Part shown: piece by piece, positions 22,840 to 35,339 of the stretch
How positions within the stretch are numbered: the stretch's first letter is position 1
How the letters are laid out: each line of letters starts with the position of its first letter
Assembly (NCBI GenBank): GCA_947311845.1
Contig: CAMZMU010000123.1
Coordinates: 15,855,161-15,919,160, forward strand
Origin: Poa pratensis
Taxonomy: Eukaryota; Streptophyta; Magnoliopsida; Poales; Poaceae
Length of the DNA stretch: 64,000 nt
Reading direction: 5' to 3'
Position numbers and translations under genes: made by a program
Notes under the pieces: model-generated
Seen by the model: the letters and a program-made list of their open reading frames with translations, nothing else
Database searches by the model: none
What the model was told of the DNA's origin: nothing

Positions 22840-23419
22840 CACCCCTATGAATTCAAACATCGAAGGAGTAATGCATTCACTTGGTGCATTTACACCAACT
22901 GTTTGGAGCACAAGTCCTCCCATCATATAAATCTGTGACAACTGCAGTAATTAGAAAGAACCGTCTCATGCCAAGTTCAAATCGAATGAGTAGGCTTACC
23001 TATTTTTTTCCTAGCTCTTTTCTCCTATCCCACGCCTTGATCAATTTCGGCGTCTTCTGCGTCTCCACCTTCACATGCAAAAAATTCAGGTGATCAGATC
23101 TGATTATCAAAATTCTTAAGAAAACTGTATGCAAGATGCACTGTCCAATTGTACAATTCTTGCTGACAACCTAAAATACTACTTGTAAACAAATATGAGG
23201 AAAAACTATGGGATATATAGCTGTAAACACTCATGAATTTGCTTGATGTGGAATAGCAAGAAATAATCTTTAACTCAACATGGATTAGGTAACGACCTAT
23301 GTATGACCAGGAGAGTTACCACCTACGGTCAGTGATTTTGGAAAAACCTTAAGACCAGCTTGGTCATAATATATCCCGCATTGGTCGACAGATAAGAAAG
23401 CTCAACCAAATGAACTGTA
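22840..23419. other. Flank 5' of the LINE insertion
   Basis: No gene is certain. On the minus strand, 23090-23010 can be read as an exon tail with a stop (ending AWDRRKELGKK), preceded by an AT-rich stretch, but it has no recognised family. Confidence 0.25.
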
Positions 23420-23441
23420 AGACAGGAAAAAGAATCTATTA

Positions 23442-24281
23442 ATGAGCTGGCTTTTAGAGGAGCATCCCCCTGTGCTTTTTGCTCCTGCTGGTATGGAGAT
23501 CCTGGCGAAGTACTTACGCATTGATCCTGTTGCTCTCCAGACTGTCTCAGGGAAAGCGTTTGTTGGGCCGGAGCTGCCCCCCCCCCCCCACCTTATGCAG
23601 CAGGAGAATTTTATCAAGCTAATCATGCCTGCTCTTCTGTCCTGGAAAATCCCATCCATGCCATGTGATATGGCCAGGCTTTTTCCTCCAACGATGTCCA
23701 AGAGAAGCTGGCATGTTGCCTTTGACAGTGTTCCAAATTTCAGCTTTTCCAGGAAGGCCTCACATACTGAAAGATCACCTGTCGACCTGCACCATAGGCC
23801 AGTCGCCCGCGCTCTGAACTGTGAGGCTGACAGCACCGAGGGTGCCCTGCCACTGACTTTTAATGCTTCTCAGCCTGTGGTGTGTAAGAAGAGGGGCAGA
23901 CCTCGGAAGCTGGCCAGCACGCCTGTCCATGTTCATGATCGTGGGCTGAGGCGAAGCACCCGCAGCACTGCTAGCAAAGAGGGGTTCAGGCACTCTATAC
24001 TCCCAGATACAAGGGCACCAGCAAAGAAGAGGCGTAGGGTAGCTAAAAAGGAGGATATGGGCGCAGTTGGCGCCAAGAAAGCTGACAAACGCCCAATTGG
24101 AGCACATGATGCAAAAAAGAAAGGCAAGGCACATGAAGAGTGTTCTATCCCCCCTACTCCAGTGGCCACGATCCAGCACATTGGAGGCCTCCTTGGGATT
24201 GCTGCTGAAGATCTCACTAAGGAGAAGCTTATGGCTAATCCTAAAAACATGACTGATGATCCTTCTCCCAATGATAAGTGA
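23442..24281 (+). pseudogene. LINE ORF1, C-terminal part
   Basis: A 279-codon frame without DUF4283 or zinc-knuckle domains, so only the downstream part of ORF1 is present. It contains an AT-hook-like KKRGRPRK, an Arg-rich LRRSTRSTA block, the basic nuclear-localisation-like cluster KKRRRVAKK, and a Lys-rich tail. Plant LINE ORF1 proteins often have such basic nuclear signals at the end of the protein. It lies about 0.45 kb upstream of the first endonuclease motif, as expected in a bicistronic LINE. The ATG at 23442 is simply the first methionine after the truncation. Confidence 0.5.
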
Positions 24282-24504
24282 AGCTAGCAAGGACGTGTGG
24301 CACACGTTAAATGTCTATATGATGCTTCTTTTTGTCTTTCTGTTAGCTGCTGCTCTGGTCTTATCTCTATCAGTTCTATCAGACACTTTATCATGTCAGT
24401 TGTGTGGACTATGGTACCTTTGCAAGGCAATATCTGTGTGATATCACTTATGTGGACTATGAACTATGTGGCAGTGTTTATTTGTGCTGTGTCAGTGATG
24501 TCAA

Positions 24505-27389
24505 TTGTGCTGGTTATGTTGGTTATGCGTGGAGATGGTTGTGCCATTTTATCCTCGTTTGTTGCTGTGTCTGTGCGAGACTCTGTCTATATTGTTGCTG
24601 TTAAGTCGATCAGGTTGGCTGCTGCACAGATCTCTTTCGTTTGCAAAATTCTGCCTGACGGGGTCGAACCTAGATGTTTGGCTCTTCTACTCTACCCCCG
24701 ACAAGTGTTTAATAGATAGTACAGGTTACAGAAAGTGGTGTGTGCTGGATCTGAATGTCAGAGGACTGAACTCCGAAGGTAGACAACTTGATGTTCGCGC
24801 TAAAATTGAGGAAAGCCAATGTTCCATCATTTGCCTGGAAGAAACAAAGATGGATTACTTTGATCACAGAATTATTAGGAAATTTTGCCCGAAAAGGTTT
24901 GATAACTTTGCATATTCTCCTTCGGTGGGGGCATCTGGAGGTCTCATTGTTCTGTGGAATTCAGCTATTTTCCAAGGTACTTTGGTGGAAATTCAGAGAT
25001 TCTCTATAGTTATTGAGTTCACTTCGGTTCACAGTGCTCTCAGCTGGACTTTAGTATCTGTCTATGGCCCTTGCAATGGTCCTGAAAGAGATAATTTCGT
25101 TGACTGGCTGTACCATTTGCAAATTCCTGTTGACACTCTTTGGCTCCTACTAGGTGATTTTAACTTCATCAGATCGAATGATAACAGAAATAAGCCTGGA
25201 GGGGATCTAAATGACATGTTTATATTTAATGATATTATTGGCCACTTTGGTCTCATTGAGCTCCCTATCAAGGGCAGGATGTACACTTGGTCCAACATGC
25301 AGAATGAACCTTTGTTGGAACAGCTAGACTGGTTTTTCACAACAACTTCCTGGACAACCAATTTTCCAAATACTTTGGTGTTGCCTTTGGCAAAATCCTC
25401 CTCTGATCATGTCCCTTGCATGGTGACAATTGACACTGTGATTCCTAAAGCTCGTTTGTTCAGATTTGAGAATTTCTGGGTGAATAATCCTTCCTTTCTT
25501 GCATGTGTGGAGAAATCTTGGAAAAAACCATCTCATAAGAAGAATAGTGTAGCAGTTCTGGCTCACAAACTCAAGTGCCTTAGATATGATCTGAGCAAAT
25601 GGCAAACCAGCTTGTCCACCATCAAGAACCGGATTGCAGACTGCAATAAAGTCATTCTGGCCCTGGATGACCTAGAGGAACTTAGAGCACTTACAAGACC
25701 TGAGTTTAACTTCAGGGTCATTGTCAAAGGGCATCTGGAGAAATTGCTTAAGGCATAGAGTGATTATTGGAGAAAGAGATGCTCTATCAGGTGGATCAAG
25801 GTAGGGGAAGATAACACCAAATTTTTTCATGCCATGGCTAGCCAACGGTACAGAAGGAATGCAATTGCTGGGCTCAAAGCTGAAAATGGGGATTTGATCT
25901 CTGACCATGAGCAGATGGCTGGGATTATTCTTAATAAATTCAAAGATCGGATGGGCCGTTCAGATGGAATTTATATGGGCTTTGACTTAGCTGAATTGCT
26001 GCAGCCAGTGGAGGACCATGCCGATTTAGTAAAGCCATTTGAAAAGAAAGAAATGGATGACATAATTAAGTATATGCCTCCTGATAAGGCTCCAGGTCCG
26101 GATGGCTTTAATGGCCTCTTCCTTAAAAAGTGTTGGCATCTCATCTCAGAGGATTTTTACAAGTTGGCCAATGATTTCCATGCTGGTTTGATCTCCTTGG
26201 ATAGCATAAATAATTCATTCATTACCTTGGTGCCCAAGGTGAATTCCCCTGAGAGTGTCAGTGATTATAGACCAATCTCTCTGACTAATGTCTGTCTCAA
26301 GTTCATCACAAAGCTGGCGGCCAACAGGTTACAAACCAAGATTTTGAGCTGTGTCCATAAAAACCAGTATGGCTTCATTAGGGGCTGAACGATTCAAGAC
26401 TGTTTGGCCTGGTCACTTGAATATTTGTTTCAGTGTCATGCCTCCAAGAAACCCATAATTATTCTGAAACTTGATTTTTAAAAGGCCTTTGATACAATTG
26501 AGCATGAAGCCCTTTTGGAGATTATGAGACACAAAGGTTTTCCAGCTGAATGGCTGAGGTGGGTCAAATATTTCCTCACCTCGAGTGTTTCCTCTGTCCT
26601 TCTAAATGGTGTGCCTGGAAAACAGTTCCACTGCAAGCGAGGGGTAAGGCAGGGTGACCCCCTCTCACCTTTACTATATGTTTTGGGAGGAGATTTGCTC
26701 CAGTCGGCAGTAAATAAATTGTTGAGCGATGGTGAGATTCAGCTGCCAATTGTGACTGGTGATGTGGAGTTCCCAATCATTCAGTATGCCGACGATACTC
26801 TGATGATAATGCCTGCGGATTTGGAGCAGGTGCTTGCTCTCAAAAAGGTACTCAGCGTGTTCTCAGAATCAACTGGACCGCGTATAAATTACCATAAGTC
26901 CTCAATGATGCCTATTAATGTGGAGGATCATGTAATGGGACAGTTGGCTAATGGTTTTGGTTGTCAGATTGGCACATTACCATTCACTTATTTAGGGCTG
27001 TCAGTTGGCACCACTCACCCTACCATTTAGGAGCTTTCCCCTATTGTGCACAGGTTGGAAAGAAGACTGCTAGCTAGTTCCAGTTTTCTGCCACAGGGAG
27101 CTAGATTGCAACTAATTAGCTCAGCTTTGGCCTCTATGCCCCTCCACTTCTTGACAACAATTCACATACCCCCTGGAATCATTAAGCAGCTTAACAGAAT
27201 CATCCGGCAATGCCTTTGGAGGGATAACACTGACACTCCCAAGCAGGCACTAGCCTCCTGGGAAATGATTTGCAAGCCAAAGCAGCACGGAGGTCTGGGT
27301 ATAGTTGATTTTCAGAATAAAAATGAGGCTCTTCTGATTAAGTTTCTGCACAAATTTTATAATAAGGAGGCCACTGTTCCTTGGGTCAG
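24505..27389 (+). pseudogene. LINE ORF2: AP endonuclease plus reverse transcriptase (5' part)
   Basis: One continuous reading frame with four in-frame stops (25756, 26386, 26479, 27028) and no frameshift. Endonuclease/exonuclease/phosphatase motifs appear in order: LNVRGLN, CLEETK, VSVYGP, LLGDFN and SSDHVP. RT motifs follow: DKAPGPDGFN, SDYRPISLTNV, KRGVRQGDPLSPLLY, and the catalytic QYADDT at about 26785. Together they nick target DNA and prime reverse transcription from it. The useful frame starts near 24740; the segment from 24505 is intergenic spacer without a clear start. The RT-thumb region runs into the LTR insertion at 27389. It is non-autonomous in its present state. Confidence 0.9.
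27385..27389. repeat. Target-site duplication GTCAG, left copy
   Basis: GTCAG precedes the TG of the 5' LTR and recurs directly after the CA of the 3' LTR (41779-41783). Five bases is the standard duplication of Ty3/gypsy integrases. Confidence 0.9.
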
Positions 27390-28332
27390 TGTCGGGGGGT
27401 TACCCCCGGGTAGGGTAATGATGAGGTAAAGACATGTAAGGTTAAGGCAGTAAGCTGTCCGAGGTGACGATTGAGCAAGGACGCAGGAGGCGTCATCCGA
27501 CGTAAGGTGTACGTCCGAGGTATACTTTCCGAGGTATATCCTCCGAGGTATCAACCTCGGGGCAGTCAGCTAGCTACCACAGGAATAAGATATTCTCTAC
27601 CGAGGTATGATCAGGAGTGTTATCCGAGGTTGGCAGCAAGGATCGAGGCATGTCAGAGAGGTCACGGGTGCCGCAGAGCTCGTAGCCCGAGGCTTCAGAG
27701 GACGGCGAGGTCCGTCCACGGGTTTCCCGGAAGCTCGGGGGCCTAGGAGCTGACTCGGCTATTTCGGGAAAGGTCTACAGGCTAGACCTCGGCAGGCTAC
27801 TGAAGTATGACCGAAGAGGAAAGCTAGGCCTGGCTGGCCTGACAGTCCGGCCGTTGGGCTGGCAGGAGGCAGAGGCTTGTCTTCTACCTTTTGGCCATGC
27901 CATTGTCAGTTGTAGGCAGGGGTAAAAATGTACTTCGGCCTGTGTATATATGCGGCATCTCTACCTCCAGAGGAGGACGACAAAACCCTAGCTCATTTCC
28001 CCCTTCATAGTTTCATCTTCTATCTAGAGCTCTCACTTTGGTAGCAACATACAGCTCGAGGAGCACCTTGTACCTGAGAACCACACTGATATATTGAGAG
28101 AGGCAAGGCAGGAGTAGGGGTTTTACTTCCTCACGAAGGCCCCGAACCTGGGTACATCGTGGTGTCTTTTGTGTTCTTGGCTTTCTTGGTTTCTTGTTCA
28201 TGTTCTTGTGGTTTCTTGCATGTTCTTGCTTGTGCACGTCTTGAGTGCATAAACCCTCCCCGGATTCCCCCAACGACCGTTCGGCCCCAACTAAGCCATA
28301 CCCATGGCATCTGCCGTGATCCCACCACGACA
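27390..28332 (+). repeat. 5' LTR of Tat element
   Basis: Begins TGTCGGGGGGTTACCCCCGG, with an inner palindrome, and ends CCACCACGACA. GTGTATATATGCGG near 27943 is the likely TATA region of the LTR promoter. Multiple CCGAGGTAT motifs lie between 27510 and 27620. Confidence 0.92.
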
Positions 28333-28352
28333 GTTGGCGCCCACCGTGGGGC
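28333..28352 (+). other. Primer-binding site
   Basis: GTTGGCGCCCACCGTGGGGC follows the LTR directly. A TGGCGCC core at this position is typical of Tat/Athila-type elements and pairs with the 3' end of a tRNA; the tRNA species was not determined. Confidence 0.7.
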
Positions 28353-28355
28353 AGA

Positions 28356-29821
28356 TTGAGGCGTTGGGTGGAGTTTCCATCCGGACGGGCTCCTCTGGTG
28401 TGTTCTTTCTGGCCTTGTTGCCAAGATCGGCGAGTTCGCCTTTGTGAGCGACAATGCGGGGTGCTTCGCCGGCAAGCCTTTCCCCACCGATGGCTTCCTC
28501 ATGATGCTCGGCAGCTTCCCCACTACGTTGCTGTCGAGGTGGTTCGCGAGTACCCGGAGCAGGTGCTCGTGGACGACGAAACTCCTCTCCTGGCGGCTTT
28601 GGGTCGGCGTGTCACTCGCCCTCCGAGGTGTGTGGAGGTGATGATGGCTGGTACCAGCCTGCAGCTAGCAAGGCAGATGCTGGCAAGGTCGCGCTAGCCG
28701 AGGTGGAGGCGACGCCAACCGCGCTGCCTGAGAAATCAGGTCGGACGGCGAAGTTTCCGTACGAGAAACCTAGTCAGAATGAGCAGTTGGGCATGCCAAG
28801 GGAAGAAGTTCCCTTAGAAGCTATCGTTGATAGGTTAGCTCGGCCACTCGCAGTAGAGGCAAGTGTGGAGCATACGGTGGCCGGGTTAGAGGCAGAGCGC
28901 CAGAGGGTGCTGAGAGAAGCTCGGTTGCTGGCCGAGGCTAAGCAGCAGTTCGATATGGAGCAGAAGGAGTACAATGCTGCACATGGTATAGAGGATGGTT
29001 TTACTCCGGTTGTGCGGCGTAAGAAAGCTGCTCTGCTCAACCGAGGCAAGGACCTCTATGGGAGATGGCTAGGGCTGCAGTCTCGGGCTCGAGTAAGGCA
29101 ACAAGTAGCAGGTCGGCTACTGGTAGGCCGGTGTATAGTTCACCAGCTAAGAACCTTAGAGCAGCCGAAGCAGTAAGGGCCGGGCTATCGGAGTTGACCG
29201 GAGATGCATGGCGTGAGCAGCAGAAGCGGCTCAATGAGTTAGTGCATGTGGCCAGCAAGCAAAATGAAGCCCTCCGCAAGGCCGGGCTTGGCGGTTCGCA
29301 GGCGGTCCATTCGATTAGGCCAGTTAGCCAGGGGTCCAAGGGGCAAGCCTCGTCTCCACACGTCGGAGGAGCCGATCGTGCCCGGAGTGTCACTTCAGGT
29401 CGGAACAAGGAGATGCAGCTGCAAGTGTACGATCCGGTGTTAGCTGGGAAGCAAAAGGTCGGCAACGCTAGCCGAGCCAATGGAGACCCCGGCCCAGGTG
29501 ATGCAAGCCGAGCTAAGGCCGTTCAGCTCAGGGAAATCAGAACGGTGGGCAAGCAGCGTCGGCTGGCCGAGGTAAACCACCTCAGCCCCCGAGGCATCAG
29601 CAGCAACCCCGGCCGCAGGAGCAGTATCAGCAAGAGCCGGAGTATGTTCCGCAGCCGAAGAACGTCGGTCGAGGTGGCGACCGATATGATGATGGAAATT
29701 CAGCCATGGAGCGGGCTGGATTCTATAGAGTGGATGGTGCATTGGGAGAGCGTATCGGAGCTCGGACGTTGCCTACAGGTGATGCGCGCTACAAGCTAGA
29801 TCGGATTTACATGTCCGAGAG
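28356..29821 (+). pseudogene. N-terminal gag region of Tat element, several frameshifts
   Basis: Coding character jumps between all three frames. One block (about 28650-29060) has a Glu/Arg-rich coiled-coil-like stretch (EAERQRVLREARLLAEAKQQ). A second (29065-29550) continues in another frame. A third (about 29577-29815, with PPRHQQQPRPQEQYQQEPEY) is in the remaining frame and runs toward the main gag frame. Tat elements have a long, poorly conserved N-terminal gag extension, which this fits. At least two or three indels separate the blocks. Confidence 0.55.
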
Positions 29822-31870
29822 TTGGAGGAGGAAGGCCCTCCTGGTCCGGCGTGTTTTGGACCTCGGATCATGAAGGAACCACCTCCACCGGTGTCTCAGT
29901 TTCAGTTGGGTCGGAGTACCAGGCCGTACAATGGGAGCACCAAGCCGCAAGATTGGCTAGCTGATTATGTTTCAGCAGTATACATTGCGGGGGGCAATCG
30001 CCGATGGGCGGTCCGGTATCTCCCGCACATGTTGGAAGGTCCTGCTCGGATCTGGCTGAACAATCTGCCGGAGAATAGCATCGATTGCTGGCTGGATTTA
30101 GAGGAGGCATTCAATAGCAACTTCGCCAGCACTTACAGGAGGCCAAACCGACCTCAGCTTTTGCAGGCGTGCAAGCAGGAGGACAATGAGACTGACCGAG
30201 AATTCTTGACTCGGTGGAGCAATGTTCGGAACTCCTGTGAGGGAGTTATCGAAGCACAGGCTATAGCGTGGTTTGCTGATGGATGTCGGTATGGTAGCAT
30301 GTTGTGGCAGAGGCTCCAGAGAGATATGCCAAAGACTCTGGCCGAGACGATTCGGATAGCTGATTCCTATGCCCTTGGCGATCCGATGCAGCCTCTGCTG
30401 GATGGGAATGCCCGGAACAGGAGGAATCCGATGAACAACCGCAACAACGGACCGAGGTTTGATAACCGTCAAGAGTTCGGGCAGAAGAGGAGAGAACCAG
30501 ATTTCCAAGTCAATGCTGTAAACCCAAGTCAGTCCGGACCTGGAGGCGCCCAGAAACCGAAGACTGAGGGTCAGGCGTGGACTCCGAACCAGAACCAGAA
30601 TCAGGGAGGTGGTGCGAAGCAGTGGCAGGAGGCCGGACCACCTGTGACTTACGAGTCATTGGTGAATGGACCATGTATCTATCATGGCAGGAATGGCAGA
30701 ACACCCAACCATACCACTCTGCAGTGTAGTTTTCATCACCGAACCGCTGCAGAAGGGGCGAAAGCTGGGGCAAACCGGAGTGGGCCACCGAACCAATGGC
30801 GTAGACCTCAATATCCGAACACGCAGCAGCAGCATAAGCCGACCATAGCGGCGCAGAATCAGAGCTTAACCGGAGCAAATTCAACCCCGGTGCATGCGGC
30901 CCAAAATCAGAAGACGGTGCAGGCGAAACCGGTGAATGCAGTGAGTGCCCAGGGCAACAACAACAACGGTGGTGCCGGCCAAAGCCAAACGTGGTCCTTT
31001 GAGAATCAGAGGTATGAGAACCCCGGTAATGATTATAGGGAAGTACATCAGAGCTACGTGGTGTTTGTGACTGAGTCAACTGATAAGAAGAGTATGCTGA
31101 GGCGTGCCAAGGAGGTGAATGCAGTATCTCCGGCGGTGGTGAAATACATGAACTGGTCCGAGCAAGAGATCACTTGGAGCAGGCAAGATACACCTCGGAT
31201 CATGCCGAGCCCTGGAAACTATGCACTGGTGGTGGATCCGACGTTTTGTGGGCCGACCAACAATGTGAGATTCACCCGAGTCTTGGTGGACAATGGGAGT
31301 GCCATAAATATCATGTACCGAGACACAATGGTCAAGCTGGGATACTCACCGAACCAGTTGCAGCCTAGCAGCTGTACATTTCACGGTATTGTGCCCGGGG
31401 TCTCTTGTGCACCTATGGGAAAGATTTGGGTCGACGTGGGTTTTGGTACCCGAGATAACAGCCGAGTTGAAAGTCTTGAGTTCGAGGTTGTGGACTTGCA
31501 GAGCCCTTACCATGCCTTGCTGGGAAGGCCAGCCTTGGCCAAGTTCATGATCTCCACTCATGTGGCTTACCTAAAGATGAAAATGCCGGGGCCCAAGGGA
31601 ATAATAACCATTTCTGGTGACTACAAGAAGGCTATGCAATGTGCCTCGGCGGGATCCAGTTTAGCCGAGTCCTTGGTGATCGCGGCGGAGAAGAAGCAAC
31701 TTCAGAAGGTGGTGGCAATGGCGCAGTCTACTCAGCTCGGCATGTCCGGACTAATTACTCCGGACATGAGCGCTTCATTCGAGGTGCCCAAGGAGACCAA
31801 GAAAATCCCGCTGGACTCGGAGAACCCGGAGCGTTTCGCCATCATTGGTACTGGCATGGACGAGAAATAG
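29822..31870 (+). pseudogene. Gag and aspartic protease of Tat element
   Basis: 682 codons open. The Retrotrans_gag core spans about residues 35-190 (YNGSTKPQDWLADYVSAV, then ARIWLNNLPENSI and a later FADGCRYGSML). A Gln/Asn-rich linker follows. A retropepsin-type protease comes after it, with active site LVDNGSAINIMY at about residues 490-501 and the flap-distal HALLGRPALAKF. The DNGS form replaces the usual D-T/S-G. A TAG at 31868 stops the frame just before the region leading into RT (LRENRDIFAW), so gag-pol read-through is broken here. Gag would assemble the cytoplasmic particle and protease would cleave the polyprotein. Confidence 0.85.
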
Positions 31871-34800
31871 GAAAGCGCGCTCTGTCACTTCCTCCGTGAG
31901 AATCGGGACATTTTTGCATGGTCGGCTAAAGACCTGCCAGGTGTTCCGAGGGAGTTGGCAGAGCACTCTTTGTTTGTTCGGCCAGAGGTGAAACCAGTGC
32001 GTCAACCGACGCGGCGGCTCTCAGATGACCGAAGAAAGGTGGTACTCGAAGAACTGGCGAAGTTACTGGCTGCAGGCTTCATCATGGAGTGCTGCATCCG
32101 GACTGGATATCTAATCCAGTCCTCGTGGAGAAAAAGAAGGACGAACCGGCGGTAGTCAAGGTGTGGCGCATGTGCATTGACTTCACCAACCTGAACAAGG
32201 CGTGCCCGAAGGATCCCTTTCCTTTACCTCGGATTGATCAAGTGATCGATTCTACGGCTGGATGTGAGCTGTTGTCTTTTATTGATGCATATTCTGGTTT
32301 TCACCAGATCCCACTGAACACTGATGATCAAATAAAGACTGCCTTTATTACCCCGTACGGGGCGTATTGCTATCGTGTCATGTGTTTCGGTTTGAGAAAT
32401 GCCGGGGCAACTTATCAAAGGTGTATGCAGAAGTGCTTACATTCTCAAATGGGCAAGAATGTGCAAGTGTATGTCGATGACATTGTTATCAAAACTAAAA
32501 AGAAGCATACTCTCATCGAAGACCTCGAAGAGACATTTGCAAATTTAAGAAAGTATCGGTTGAAACTTAACCCGGACAAGTGCACCTTTGGTGTCCCGGC
32601 TGGAAAATTGCTCGGTTTCCTCGTATCGAGCCGAGGTATAGAAGTTAACCCGGCTAAGATCCGAGCTATCGAAAGAATGAAGTTGCCGAACTGTTTAAAA
32701 GATGTGCAGAAGTTCACGGGATGCCTTGCATCTTTAAGTCGGTTTGTAAGTCGGCTAGGAGAAAAAGCCTTACCATTGTATCAACTTATGAAGAAAAGTA
32801 CCAGTTTCACTTGGACCCCGCAGGCGGACGCGGCGTTCAATGAGCTGAAGAAGATGTTGTCCACTGCTCCGGTGTTGGCATCCCCTTTGCAGAATGAACC
32901 GATGTTGATATACATTGCGGCTACAAACCGGGTCGTAAGTGTTGCAGTGGTGGTGGAGCGAGACGAAGGAGGCAAATCGGTGCAGAGACCAATCTACTAC
33001 CTGAGCGAGGTGATATCCACGTCGAAGCAAAACTACCCCCACTACCAGAAGATGACGTACGGAGTATACCTGGCGGTTAAGAAACTGAAGCATTACTTCC
33101 AAGAGCATCCCATGACGGTGGTATGTGATGCTCCAATCTCGGAGATCATCGGATGCAAGGACGCAACTGGGCGAGTTGCCAAATGGGCGATCGAGGTATC
33201 TCCATACACTCCGCATTATGAAAGGCGAGATGCAATCAAGTCGCAGGCGCTGCCGGACTTTTTATGCGATTGGGCCGAGATGCAATATGAGCCGCCCTTG
33301 CCGGACTATAATTATTGGAAGATGCACTTTGATGGGTCCAAGACCAAGGTCGGATTAGGTGCCGGCGTAGTCCTAACCTCGCCGAAGCAAGACCAGTTGA
33401 AGTATGTGCTGCAAATCCATTTCTCGGCGTCGAACAACGTGGCGGAGTATGAGGCCCTGATCCATGGGCTCAAGGTGGCAAAGGAGATAGGTGTCCGGCG
33501 TATAGAATGCTTCGGCGATTCAGCTTTGGTGGTGCATCAATCCACCGGCACTTGGGATGCGTTGGATGCGAACATGGAGTTGTATCGGTTTCATGTGCAA
33601 AAGGTGTCTGGGTTCTTCGAAGGATGTGAGTACAAGCACATACCTCGGGGGGAGAATGAAGCCGCCGACGTATTGTCCAAGCTCGGTTCATCCAAAGAAC
33701 CGGTGCCACCGGGGATAGCGCTGAACCATTTGAGAACTCCTTCAATCAAGCCCTCGCCTGACTCCGAGTCAATTTTCTTACCGCCAAGTTCGGAGTCTGA
33801 GCCTATTCCTATGGAGGTAGACGTCGGATGCGTTTGGCCGGACTCGGGGACTGCTTCGCAGTATCCGAGGACTGATGGAGCTTTTCCTATGGAGATAGAT
33901 GATGGGAACTTCGGGTCTGACCCGGGGACTTCGCACCAACACTCGGGGACTGGCCGAGCAATGGTGGAGGAAATCATGAAGGAGATCATGGCGACCGAAC
34001 CAATGGAGATAGATGAGAGGCTTTTTCCTCTGCATCCAGTGCCGGAATGGGCGGAGCAGATCATGAACTTCATAGCCGATGGAAGTTTGCCAAGTGATAC
34101 AACCGAGGCAAGGAGAATCCAGAGGAGAGCTAAGGGATACACCATCATCAACAAGGAGCTATACAAGAGAAGTGTGACCGAGGTGTTGCAGAGGTGTGTC
34201 GAACCAGCTGAAGGCAAGGAGATGCTTTTAGAAATCCACCAAGGAGAATGTGGACATCATTGCAGCACAAGAGCTCTGGTGGCCAAGGTGTTCCGGCACG
34301 GGTTCTATTGGCCCACCGCCAATGCCGATGCAGAAGATATAGTTCGGAAATGTGAAGGGTGCCAAAGGTTCGCCAAGCAGCAGCACATGCCAGCTTCGGC
34401 GCTCAAGACCATTCCTATCACGTGGCCCTTTGCAGTTTGGTGTCTGGACATGGTGGGAGAATTCAAGCCAGCCCGAGGCAATATGACTCACATACTGGTG
34501 ATGGTGGACAAATTCACTAAGTGGATCGAGGTGAAGCCAATCCGAAAAGTGGATGGTCATACGGCGGTGACCTTTTTGAAGGAAATAATCCTGAGATACG
34601 GATATCCTCATAGTATCATTACAGACAACGGCACGAACTTTGCTGTCGGAGAGTTTGCTCGGTTCTGCATGAGTAAGGGAATTCGACTTGACGTAGCCTC
34701 GGTGGCTCACCCACAGGCTAATGGGCAAGTAGAGAGGTCAAATGCATTGGTATTGGCCGGAATCAAAGCTCGGTTGGTAGAACCACTGTTGAAAACACCG

Positions 34801-35312
34801 GGGTGTTGGATCGATGAGATACCAGCAGTTCTGTGGGGTCTAAGGACCACACCGAACAGATCAACTGGCTATACGCCATTTTTCATGGTCTATGGGGCCG
34901 AGGCAATGCTGCCAACCGACATTGAATATGATGCGCCCAGAGTGGCAATGTACACAGAAGCCGAGGCTAAAGAAGCTCGGGAAGATGCTGTGGATTGCTC
35001 GAGGAAGCAAGAGAATTGGCCTTATCTCGGTCAGCAATATATCAGCAGGGTCTCCGACGTTATCAAAGTCGGCATGTAAAACCCCGAAAGTTTAATGAAG
35101 GAGATCTAGTGCTGAGGCTTGTTCAGCGCAGCAAAGGTCGGCACAAGTTGTCACCTCCATGGGAGGGACCATACATTGTGAGCCGAGCTTTGCACAATGA
35201 TTCGTACTATCTTATAGATGCACAGGAGCCAAGGGGAGATGGGCTGGATAGACCCGATGCGGAGCTTCAGCGTCCATGGAATGTAGCTCTACTCCGACCC
35301 TTCTACTGTTGA
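31871..35312 (+). pseudogene. Pol of Tat element: RT, RNase H, archaeal RNase H, integrase
   Basis: The frame after the gag stop shifts near 32090 into a 996-codon frame (32089-35079). RT has CIDFTNLNKACPKDPFPLPR and the catalytic YVDD at 32470-32481. A Ty3-type RNase H follows (PIYYLSEVIS, then NYPHYQKMTYGVYLAVKKL). A second, archaeal-type RNase H begins MHFDGSKTKVGLGAG, with acidic residues in DGS, YEALIHGL, GDSALV and NEAADVLS. After an acidic repeat spacer comes integrase: an HHCC finger (ending CEGCQRF), then D in CLDMVGEF, D in ITDNGTNF and E in NGQVERSN. A one-base shift near 35000 places the C-terminus (34995-35312) in another frame. No chromodomain is seen, as usual in Tat. Confidence 0.9.
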
Positions 35313-35339
35313 AGGAAGTAATGTATGTACCTCGGCTGA

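Noticed and set aside
23010..23090. Minus-strand exon tail ending AWDRRKELGKK
   Set aside because: Plausible stop and border, but no family or upstream exon could be found; left as a note only.
28013..28523. Minus-strand open frames across the 5' LTR
   Set aside because: The same frames recur in the 3' LTR at 41435-41774; they are LTR sequence read backward.
29037..34728. Numerous minus-strand open frames opposite gag-pol
   Set aside because: They mirror the coding strand and lack splice or domain evidence, unlike the antisense gene at 35.9-39.9 kb.
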